Source of the DNA: Syncephalastrum monosporum B8922
Lineage: Eukaryota > Mucoromycota > Mucoromycetes > Mucorales > Syncephalastraceae
Reading direction: 5' to 3'
Length of the DNA: 25,988 bases
Assembly: GCA_000697355.1 (NCBI GenBank)
Contig: JNEN01000911.1
Location: 1-25,988 of the forward strand
Position numbers and translations under genes: made by a program. Each line of letters begins with the position of its first letter. Position 1 is the stretch's first letter. Positions 8,337 to 19,011 of the stretch are shown piece by piece. The notes beneath the pieces were generated by a model that did no database searches, was not told the DNA's origin, and saw only the letters and a program-made list of their open reading frames with translations.

Positions 8337-11300
8337 ATGTCGCAGAATGACTCGCCACCAAGAGAAGGCCAGGCCAGCCAACAGCAGACTACGCACAATG
8401 GCCACGATGCACCTGTAATACCACCCAAAGTAATGTTGTTGTTTTATTTCACCGATCCCCGTCTCATTCTTTTTGCTCGTGTCCTCAGCCGGTGGAGGCC
8501 AAGTCGGCTATCATACTGCTGAAGCACGCACGCTTACGGACCAAAAACGAATACACACAATGGCTACTGAAAACGATGCTGCATCCGTTGTCAGAAAAGG
8601 AGTGCGACGTGCGTGGTATTCCCACAATTTATGCATGAATCCACGGGAGGCGCTGATTTCCTTTTTTTTTTCAATATACACATATACTGTGTGCGTGCTG
8701 GAATAGGTCATGAATGTGCTTTATCTATCAAAGAGCCGTAAACCAATATGGAAACTCGATATGGGTCCAGGTACCACCTCAGGATCATTTCAACACGGAA
8801 TGCTTACATGATATCATATCATAGGCAATCCGCCGCCTCCTTCTGAAGCCGACGTAGCACACAACGAGACATTCTACCTGTCTCCGAAAACACACATCAC
8901 CACTCTGACTTACGAGTACCGCATAGTCTACATCGTCGATCTGAGCTCCAGTCTGGCCACCGTCGGCAGCACGAGTCCCACTGTTTTGCTTTCTGGTGCA
9001 TTTGAAAGGTCGCACAATGCTGACCCCATGACTTGACCGTGTTACTGACTTGCCTGATTTTGACAGCTTGCGCAATTCCCTCGAAGGCATCGTCCAACCC
9101 TTTTCGATCCCAGTCTCTGCTGCCACTGGCAAAGTATCTGTAAGCCTTGCTCACGAATGGATCGGTATTCTCCTTATTGCATCGAGCTAAAACACATTGA
9201 CCAGATCCAACCCATTCTCCGCCTCACCGTCATGGCCGACTGCTCGCAGTTCGCATCCAACATGAACATTATACCCATGCTCGCCGAGCACCCCACCATG
9301 CGTGTCTTTACACAAAACGTCATTATCACCCCCGAGAACATCCACCGCGTGCTCGCAAAACTGCACGCCGACTTCATGGCCTTCCAGCGCGACACCGCCA
9401 ACTATCGGAAACTGCTCCGTCGCAAACGATCTAAAATGGGCTATGATCTTGATGTCGGCAGCGACGCACTCATGCGCGACGTGAGCGTGCTGGACGCGAC
9501 GTCGATGCCCAGCCTCAACGAGATCTCGGCGGATGTGCCCCAAAGCCCACGCATCTCCGAGCCCACCATGGAGGACCGCCCTCCCACCCCCGAGTCATAC
9601 AAAGTCGACGATACCTCTTATCACTCCTCCAAGCGCGAGGTATGGGGCATTGGCAAATCCGGTGCCAGCTTGTCGCGTATTCTCCATGCCGGTTTCTTTG
9701 CCTTCAAGCTGCTCCCTCCCGAGGGCCGGCCTGCGCTCATCTTGATCACGGATGGCATCATGAAATCCAATGTGCAGGACAGCACCTTCGCGCGCCAGTT
9801 CTCAGAAGAGGATGTTACGTTCCATGTCATTCAGGTCGGATCGGCCCACAGCTTCATCCCGGGCCGCAACTTTGGTTTTCTTCCTGATACCGAGATTCTA
9901 CGCTTCCTGGCGCGCTCGACAGGCGGCACATTCACCTATTCCGACCAGTGCCAGCGACTCGCCCTGACCGAAGACGATACACCGCCCCCCTCGGCCCATC
10001 CACGCACGCGTACCACCACGTCGGCCTGGTCGCACCGGCGTGGCGATAGCAGCTCGACCTTCCCGGAGCAGGACACGATACCTATCGCCGACGTGGTGCA
10101 GCCCCTGACGAGCGACGATCCAGACGTGCCGCCGCCCAATATGTACCACCGACGGCTCTTGTTCCGCGAATGCACCTTGTCACGCACCGAGTCGCGCAGC
10201 ACAAAGGAGACCGACCAGCAACCGCAACGGTACAATTTTCCTTGGGACCCAGAGTCACGCCCGCCACAGGAGATGATCCGCTGGCTGCGTTACCGCGAGT
10301 ACCCCCTTCCGGCCGAGTTTTCGCACATCATCGCGTCCCGGTCGCGCGAGGGCTTTGTGCTGCAGTCGGTCGTCATTGACGACCAAAAGCATATGACGAC
10401 CGAGTCGTCCGATATCGGGTCGGTCAAGAAAGAGCGCATCCAAATCAACATGGCACTGCACTGGCAACCGAATGTGGTGATCGAATACCGCATTCGTGCG
10501 ACCTGGCTTCCGGCCATCATTGGCGCCAAGCCGAAAAGCGAGACGCCCTGGATGGCAGGTAGCGTGTTTTCGCGGGCCAAGGCTCCGCGCGCGGAAGTCC
10601 TGGTCCGGACCGACGTCGACTTTGCACACAGCATTGAGCAGTGGGACTCGTACCGGCGGCGGGCCCAAATGATGGGCGTCGTGACGGGCGCGGCCTTGAT
10701 GAGCGAGGCGCACACCGCGCCGGCCTATACCAAGACCGAGCGCTTGCGAAACTGTCTCACTGACATTTTTGAAGGCGACGAAAGCTTAAAGACGGTGATT
10801 GGCTTCAACAGCAAGTACCTTTTGAATCTGGCGAGCAGCGGGTCTGTCGCGGGTGAACTTGCGCAACAGCGGGTCGCATTTATGGAAAAGTTCAAGGAGT
10901 TTTGGAACAAGATCAACGCGGCCGAGACACGCCACCGCACGCGGAGCTGGTACGATCATGAGAGCATTGATCTGCTGGTGGGCGATGTCTCGCCGTACAT
11001 GTCACCCAAGTTGACGTCGTCGTACAATCAAGACTTTGTGGCCAACGTCGAGTCCGAGATCCTCGCGTCTCTCGAGAATGTTCAGACTGTGCTACGCACC
11101 TGGACCGACTTTGAGGGCGAGGACGGGACGTTTGTGCGCGTCATGAATCGTCTCGGCGTACATGGCGATATCAAGGACAGCGATGCCCGTGAGCTCTTTT
11201 CTCTCGGTCTCGGATACCCGCCTTCGTTTTATGAGGTGCGCGTGCGTCGCGAATACGACCGCCTTGTCTCGCTTCGACTCTTGTTTTTCAACATGGATGT

Positions 11301-14300
11301 CCAGGCACGCCATCGCGCGGAGGCACATATAAAATACCTGATAGAGCACGCGGAAGAAATTAAGGCGCCCTTCAACAAGCTCTGCCAGCGACCCTTTTCA
11401 CGGTTCCTCATGCGCGATCCAAAGCACTTTCAGGAGAAAATTATGCCCAACGATACCCGCATTGCGAAACAGACCCTCAACGCGCGGGCGTGGTATTTGC
11501 CCATGGCACTCTGGCTCACGAGCGAGTATATCGTGAGAGATTATCTGCGCCACATGACATGGTCGTGGCAGACCGACAACTATGAGGACCGCTATCACAA
11601 GGATAACAAGATGATGCCAGTACATGACCTCGCGTTCCAGTTTCTATGTCAAGCACGCTTGGATCAGGCAAGCGTACAACAAGACTGACAGGTTGAGAAA
11701 AATACTAACATGAGGATGTAGGGCTACAAACTTGTCTCACCCAGACCGGACAGCACCCATTTCTACCAAGAGATCACGCTCCCTGGCAGCGGCCGCGACG
11801 AAGCGCGGTGCGCGATCCAATACTTTATCTGGAAAGATGCGGGGTCGGGCAAGATCACAACCGAGCTATGGATGGAGCCCAGCGGCAGCTTGGATCAGTA
11901 CGAGCTCGTCAAGGCGTGGACAGTCGAGCCCGATCGCAAGACCATTTCGCAGCTGGTGACGTTTGACCAGATCCATGCCGTCGGACGTTCCAAGGGCAAG
12001 GGTGACTTTAAGAAGAAAAAGGGCGACGAGTCATCGCCTGCGAGCCACCACGACGTGAGTGTGAGCATGATGCTGCCTCAGCTGTTTGACGTCACCTCTG
12101 TCCTTCTTTCGAACGCATTTGTCGTTGCGTCGTTTGAATGCCCTCGTTTTGTGGCCTGCGATCCGATATCGCTTCACGTACAGGAAGACGCCGGGATACA
12201 AAAAGAGACTGTGACACCGGTGGATGGGGCAGGCCGCTACATACGGCGCCATTCGCTGATTTACTTTGACCCGACGCTGCCCTTGGTCAACCCCCGCGCG
12301 GCGGAAGTGACCGAGTACAACATGTGCCTCCGGCCGGACCCTGTGCTGAGCCGTAACAAGGAAACCATCATCCAGCTACCAGCTGTCGCCCAGAACTATG
12401 CCATTCTGCATTATTTTGTGGAGCACCACCTCGAAACAATCGCAGATGGCGAGATTATCATGACTCACCACGACGTCGGTACCTCATTCTGGCTCGAGCT
12501 GCGCAAGGCCATGAAAGCCAACCACTTTTCGGGGCTGCAAGCGGTGACAGATCTTCGCAAAATGCGCTGTTTTGTCAAGGTCTTTGATGTGCGCTCGTTT
12601 GTCATTATTCTGTTTCCCAGTCTGGACACAGTGGCTGCCGTTTTGGGACCTCGCACGAGCGACCCGTCTCTCGACGGTGATGAAGGACCCCATCCGATGG
12701 AAACCAAGGACCTACGGCTGGACGTTGCCATGTTTGAGTGTGTGCGCCAGAAACCGCTCAAACCTGTCAAGAGCGTCTACAACGAAGCGGCTGCAGAAGC
12801 GCTGCCGCAGCTGAGCGTGGACGGCGAAGACGATATCGTGGTGCGCCCCGTGGAGTGGTTGGTGCATCCAGAAGGCGACGGCCTCGGCCACACCATGCGT
12901 CCGCATCTCCTCGAGGGCTATTTTAAATCGAAGAACGTTCATGGACAGCCACAGGTGACCGACCGCACGCTTCGCGTCGCTCAAGACATCACGCGGTCCT
13001 ATGCGAGGTCCTTCTTCAGGTCGTTCTATGCTTGTCTTTTGCGTGGCTGCACGGTGGATGACGAGGACCTTGGCAAGATCATGAAAGTGTGCGATGAGTC
13101 GACCATGGACATTGATATCACCGAGTTTGTCAATGTCATGTCAGTTCAACAGGGAGATACGCACCCGAGGTAAGCAATTCGGATGGTGCGCTATAAGGTA
13201 TCGTATCTCATTCTGATCTTACTATAACTATCATGCACAGCAAATCCTGCCATAATGACGAGGTCAAGGAGCGGTTTGCTTCAATTCTTCAACATCACTT
13301 TGAGCCGGTGAAGACCAAGAGCGGCCGACCTAAAAATCTCTTTTATTATCGGCCCTCGTTTGTGAACGGCAGCACGAGCGAGACGACCTCGCCTGTGACC
13401 GCGTCTCCTGATATCCAGTCCGAACGCATTGCGGCCCTGGTCGATCTCGTCGCAAACTCCCAGTCACCGCTTCTCATCCGCATCGAGTGCCAATACACAA
13501 AGGAGGGCACCACCGTCACGATCCCAACGGAGTCGCTGCCAACGACGTTCAAAGGGCGCACTGATGCGGGACAGGACTTTAGCATGGAACCTGAGATCAC
13601 AGAGACCTGGTCGCCTTTGGATGAGTGCGAGACACGTGTCGCTTTGCATCTTGTGTGTCTGAGCATGCCGCGCGCGGGCGACGATGAAGAGGACACGCAT
13701 TTCGGACAGAACCCGAATATTCCGTTTCCACGCGAGTAAGTCCACTGTAATAAGCAATGCCACAGTGTATGTTAAACCGAAGGTATAGGTCACTTGTCAA
13801 CTCGATGCGATCACAACCGAGCTGCTTCTCGTCCCTCAGCCGGGATCAGCAGGAGGCGTTGGCCGAGACGGAAGCCCGCATCCGATGGCTCTTGACGGAA
13901 GAAACCATCCACGGCCTGCTCAAGGTCGCCCAGATCACAAAACCTATCCTGCAGTACATTGAGCGGCAACTCGGCCGGGGCAGTGTCTTTGTCGATTTCC
14001 CGACCTCGTTGACCGTACCCTACCATTTTGTCAAGGATCTCTCGGATAGCCGCCTTCGGTTCATGGACGAGCTAGAAAAGGCCGGATATGATCCCGGCTC
14101 GTACGTCCTGCGCCGCATTGACGACTATTTTTACGTGTCGCAGGACGCCTACTACAACTTTGGCGCAGAGGATGCGCTGACGCGCCTGTCGCCACCCAAG
14201 GCGCCACAGCTCGAGCAAGCGCTTGGGATCAACACGTCGTCTTCGGCGAGTGAACTGTGCAATGGTCTGGGTATATCCACCATCGAGGAGCATGCGGAAG

Positions 14301-17300
14301 GCGAAAACGCGTCTGAGGGCCATGTCGTGTCTGCGACGGAGACACCAGAGGAGCGACCGCTCTATTGGCTTCTGCTTGTGCCACGCGAGCGCTATGTCCA
14401 AATGTACATTTACTCAAAGCTGCGACTTCAAGTGGACCGCCCCGAAGTGCTGAAACGCGTCAAGGACAAGTTGATTGACATCCAAGAGCGCACGAATCGT
14501 TTGGTGCTGCTCGAGAGTCTGCAAGAAACGCGATATTGCAGGTAAGTTGAAGTGGAAGATCACAGCGCTTTCTGCGTTCCGTCACTGACAAGGATCGATA
14601 TTAGCAAATTCCTCGAACCTCCCCCACATGCAAACATGGAAGAAGATGAAGATTCGGACGAAGAAGGAGAAATGTTTACCGTGTCGAGCAACGATGGCTC
14701 GCTCGTGTTTCAGGGAAAGTTCGAACAGGGCCAGTATAGCTGCCCGGTTGTGCTTACGAAAAGTTTCCCCTTACACTGGCGCCTCCTTCCCAACGTGGCG
14801 CTCAAGTATTTGACGCTTGACGTTCTGCGATTATTTATTGTCAAAAACCGGACCAATATGTTTGTTATTGAACGCGACAACTCGATTGTCTACTGCAAGA
14901 TCTTTGAACGCGAACTCGACAATGGCGAAGCCATACCAGCGCCTACCCCCAATACGCTGTCTCTCAGCCCGCAGCCTGTCACACCCGAAGGGAACGGTAA
15001 GCATTCCCCTCAGCTGGAAGAGCGCAAGGCGTCGAGCTCCAGCAAGACGACACCCGAGACGAAGCGCGAACTCGTGCTCGAAGTGCACGGACTGGATCTG
15101 CCGCCCTGGATCGAGCAAGAGTTTATCGGCATGATTGAGAATCGTCTTGTGTCACAGATTACACTGTCCGAAATCCAGCAGTTCTTTTTACGTAATCCGA
15201 GCAGCAGGCCGACAGAAGCAGTAAGTGGTAAACGCAGAAGACATGAACGCTTCTAAAATGATTCTATAGGACGTCAGCTTCATACTGCCGGTGGAAAGGC
15301 CGCCGTCCAGCCATCAAGTGCTGCATGTGCCTGAGCTGGTTAGAGACCCTGGTCTACTTCTCCAGTTTTTCAAGCAGTCCATGCTTGCTGAGGGCTTGAG
15401 GCTCTTCAGCGGACCTCACGTGACCAACGCCATGAAGCGCCATCACGCCACTACATTTAACGGCGCTTCCTGTGATGAGAGTGAGCTCTGCTTTTACTAC
15501 AACTGTAAGCAGCGCGTGCCCGGATCCTCCAGTCCGCTTGAACTCGCGGTCGGTCAAGGCATGGCCGGCATAGCGATCACACTCTTGAACACTCAGGGTG
15601 AGCCCGTCAACCTCGCCGACATGGACACTGCGGCGTCCGCCATGGATATTGACCCCATTCGGATCCGGCGGTCGCTTGAGGCCGATTTCAAGGAGCCCGA
15701 TGGCGATGCGTTCCGCGTCTGGATCGACGTGTGGACCCGGGCCTCGGCGGACGGCGACGTGTTGAACCAACACATTTATGCCTGCTTCCGACAGAGTCTT
15801 TGCGACTACATGATCGAAAAGACAGTAACGATCGACCTTGGTGCTGCACTGGCTGGGTTCCAGCGCTCACTGCCAACCCGCCGGCGACTGGGCAAAGTAC
15901 TCCGCAAAAAGTTCATCGAAAGTGTGCTCTATATCCTCCAGAAAGCAGCCGAGTGGAAAAGCCCGACCGTGCACTCGTTTGACCAGGCGACGCAGACAAT
16001 GCCGTGGTGTATGGATGACGTGATTGACTTTGTGGATGCCGAGCTGTGCAACCTCGATACCGCCAACAAACTCACGGTCGCATGGGCCCCTATGACGGAC
16101 AGGACGGGCACGGCAGGATGGGAGCTCTACAAGGGGCAGACCTCGATGCGGCAGAAGGTCCAGAGTAATATCCGCATCGTGGGTATCAGCGGTTTGACAG
16201 AGTTTGTCGAAAAGCTGGGCACGGTGGTGGAGCAAGCCCCTGGACGGCGCACAAGCACCACAAGCGACCGCTCGCGACTCTCAAGACGTAGCTCGGCCGA
16301 CAGCAAGCGGGATGATCGATCGCGGTCGTCTAGTACTTCGCAGGCACCCTCGACAACGACCAAGCTGCGCAACGCGAGTCTGGCTTCGTCATCGGTGCTC
16401 AGCAAGCCGGAAACAGACAAGCACAGCTTCCTCATCATGACGATGGACGTGAATCACGTGGCGGTGTATACCTACAATTGGACAGAAAAGACCAGCTTCG
16501 GCATATTTGACGGCATATTCCGCGTCGCGACCCGACAAGAAGCACGCAACCATGTGCTGAACAATATCCTGCACCAGAAGCTCGGCCTCTTCCACCATAC
16601 CCTGCCCATGCAGCACATTTTGGAAAGCCACGAGACACAGCTCAACACACCGCCGCAGCATCCATCGTGTCAAAACCACACACGTACCCCGCACCTAGTG
16701 ACATCGCCCAAGCACTCGATAAAGTCGCGCACCGAAACAACAAAGGGCACAGAAACGACACCCTCCTCCCACCGCTCGTCGCGGCGCAACACGAACTCCA
16801 GTATGAGTCTGGCCAGCAGCGTGTTTGAGCTGCGCGACATGATCCTGTACCCGACCGTGCCCGAGAAAAGCGACGCGAGCGTCGCTCCTTCCACCGACGA
16901 CGAGTATAGACAGCTGAGCGGTCAAGCAGGCGAGATTGACCATACGCTCGTGGACGAGACGACTGACCCGGACTCGCGCAAAGAGTACGATCTCTTGCGG
17001 CGCCATGGCCTGCCCTTTTTGGATGCATTGGTGCGACGGACGCGGATGCATACGCTCCAGGCCAAGGCGCGTAGCGTGTATGAGAAGTGGAACAAGCGCT
17101 ACGGCGATGTGCAAGTGGATACAAGTGGGGAAAAGCTGACGCGCTACGAAGTCACAGCCATCTTGCGCACTTCGCGTCTTCTGCACTACTGCCGGACGCC
17201 CCTACTTTTCTCCAAATTTGACACGACCTGGCCAAGCGTAGAGAACGACCCGGTCTTGCGTGACACGGCCATCCAGTGGTTCGAGCGGTTGATGGATACC

Positions 17301-18710
17301 ATCCTGTCCGAATACGAAACGTATCTCAAGGGCGTCGAGATGCGTCCGATTGACATTGACGACGATAGCAACACGACGCCGTCCATGTTCCGCGTCGCCA
17401 AGTGCATTGCTATTCCCAGTCGGTCGCGCTATCTTTTGCGCGTCGTCGAAGGCGGCTCGATCATTTGTGAGGTACGCCTGACAGGCATCAACTTTTCCGT
17501 GACGCTCTACACGCTGCATCACCGCTCCTATGGGCGGCGTCTCTTGGGCGACAAGGGCAGCTTTGAGAAGCGGCAGCGTCGGTTCAAGCGCTTTGAAGCG
17601 CTCAGTGCCAGGTTCAAGCAGTACATCCATGTGCGCTCCTTTGTGTACGATTTCCATCTGCGCTATGTCCAAAAACTGCTCGAAGAGCAAGACATGGTGC
17701 CTCTGCCGCCCGAGTTCAACTTGATCACGGTGATTCGCCAGTTTGGCCAGATCCACACGCAGCCTGCGTCGTATGCACGCAACCGGTTCATGCACGGCTT
17801 TTATGAGTTTGAGATCAACACCGGGCGCGACGCCTTTTTTGAGAGCCTGATGCGCAACTTTCCCAAACACGGCCTTGTCAACGTCGTGGCGAGTAACGCC
17901 GCGATTGGCGCGACAGCGACAAGCCGCGACTTGTCCTTTGAAAACGGGGCGGGGCCCGACGCGAGCGAGTGGAAGCATACCCTGCTGGTGTGTCCTGCTC
18001 TGGAACAGGACGCAGAGAACAATGGAAACGTGCTGCTCGAATACTTTGTGCTGACCGTGCACCAGGGCGCGTGTTCGCCCATGTCCGCATCCAAGAGCAA
18101 ACAGGGCAGCAGTGATCCAGCCAACCAGGCGCTGCTCGCCAGCGAAGGCTACACGATGGAGGATGTGATGAAGAGCGTGTGTAACCGTCTGGACCAGATC
18201 GTCTCCGAAGTGATTGTGCACTGTCGCTTGGCCAACACCTGGCGCGAGCTGTACAATGCGGCTGACCCCGTCTCTCTCGGTGAGCGGCTGCCTTCCCTGC
18301 TGAGTGATTTTGACCGTCTCGAACTCGGCGATGTTGATCCTCGGTTAGGCGAGCTTCTTCGGCAACGACTGAACTGGCAGACGACGCTGAATACGCTGGC
18401 CGTGTTCGGACAGCGGAGCGGCACCCTACGCGACTTTGTGGATCCGAAAAACAACAAACGCCACCTGCTGCTCTACAATACGCGTTACATGGACTACATG
18501 ATCCATCTCGAGCTTACGCAGAGCCAGTCGCTGCAAGGCTGGGTCGTGAGCCGCGAGCGGCGCAAGGACAAGACGCGGGTGCAGGGCGCCGAGCGTGAGC
18601 AAATGGCGAATTTAGGTGGGATGTTGTGCCATATTTTGTGGCTCAACGTAAAAGGAGAGGGCTATAACGGTTCTGATACAGGTGCGCCTTCTTCTTCACC
18701 ATCTTTGTAA
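8337..18710 (+). CDS. SZT2: SZT2-like giant protein, putative KICSTOR scaffold (11 exons)
   Basis: Exons: 8337-8429 (or 8414), 8489-8608, 8707-8770, 8825-9008, 9067-9139, 9205-11667, 11722-13169, 13241-13735, 13789-14541, 14605-15220, 15270-18710. The phases close to about 3,249 aa, close to animal SZT2 (about 3,400). The N-terminus follows the SZT2 order: an ILLKHARLRTKNEYTQWLL segment, then YRIVYIVDLSSSLATV, LRNSLEGIVQPFSIP, ALILITDGI and FHVIQVGS. In animals SZT2 holds KICSTOR together and recruits GATOR1 to lysosomes, allowing TORC1 inhibition on starvation; that function is carried over by homology only. D131-x-S-x-S and ITDG (D361) resemble von Willebrand A metal-site motifs. Linkers include a Lys-rich patch (about 12000-12030), an acidic MEEDEDSDEEGE (about 14635-14672) and a Ser/Arg-rich stretch (about 16240-16400). 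No signal peptide or membrane segment was noticed. Exon 6 ends at a probable GC donor. Less certain: exon 1 donor and the exact start. The assignment rests on remembered similarity. Confidence 0.8.
11668..11721 (+). other. Probable GC-AG intron in SZT2-like gene
   Basis: A 54-nt intron. The exon ends CAG and the intron starts gcaagc, has a textbook tactaac branch site and ends gatgtag. Reading on reaches a TGA at 11686, so splicing is required. The only nearby GT alternative in the same phase is gtacaa at 11674, which would add Ala-Ser. Confidence 0.65.
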
Positions 18711-19011
18711 ATAAAATAAACTTGTGTATGTACTCTTTTATCAATACTAAGCTCTAAGGATGTACAAAGAGAGGGTGACTAACTGATTTAGGTTGAGCAC
18801 GGCGTAAGACATTCATGAGCCGCTTGATGAAATGCATTTCTTTCTTTTGACGTGACTTCCCAGAGCGCAGAGCAACACTGGCCAGCAATCATCGAATTTT
18901 TTCGTTCTTTGTTCTTTTTCTCTCACCCTCTGTGTTTTATCATCTCTCTTGTTTTTTCTCTTTTACTTTTTATTTTTTCGGTTCTGTTTCTTTCCTGGTT
19001 TCCTTCCTAAC
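18711..19011. promoter_or_regulatory. Intergenic region: 3' end of SZT2-like gene and promoter of CID-RRM gene
   Basis: About 300 bp between tandem genes. AATAAA-type poly(A) signals occur at once after the SZT2-like stop (18710-18715, overlapping the stop codon, and 18715-18720). The right half (about 18895-19005) is strongly T/C-rich, typical of a fungal core promoter and leader. No other gene is seen. Confidence 0.6.

Noticed and set aside
8016..8428. Minus-strand ORFs of 94-129 codons
   Set aside because: They overlap the promoter and first exon of the SZT2-like gene in antisense, with low-complexity Phe/Ser-rich translations and no homology recognised.
9157..9204. ATG at 9157 as the start of the large SZT2-like exon
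   Set aside because: This stretch lies within a 65-nt intron (9140-9204) with a ctaaaac branch site. Upstream exons carry the family's N-terminal motifs in phase.
10255..10715. Two overlapping minus-strand ORFs of about 140-150 codons
   Set aside because: Shadows of the SZT2-like exon 6, whose sense frame is open for more than 800 codons.
13090..13140. EF-hand-like acidic stretch (DESTMDIDITEF) in the SZT2-like protein
   Set aside because: Spacing of acidic residues does not fit the 12-residue EF loop and no partner hand is nearby.
17202..18221. 339-codon open frame on the minus strand
   Set aside because: Antisense to the long last exon of the SZT2-like gene. It is explained by GC-rich third positions of the sense gene; it has no recognisable domain and no supporting context.
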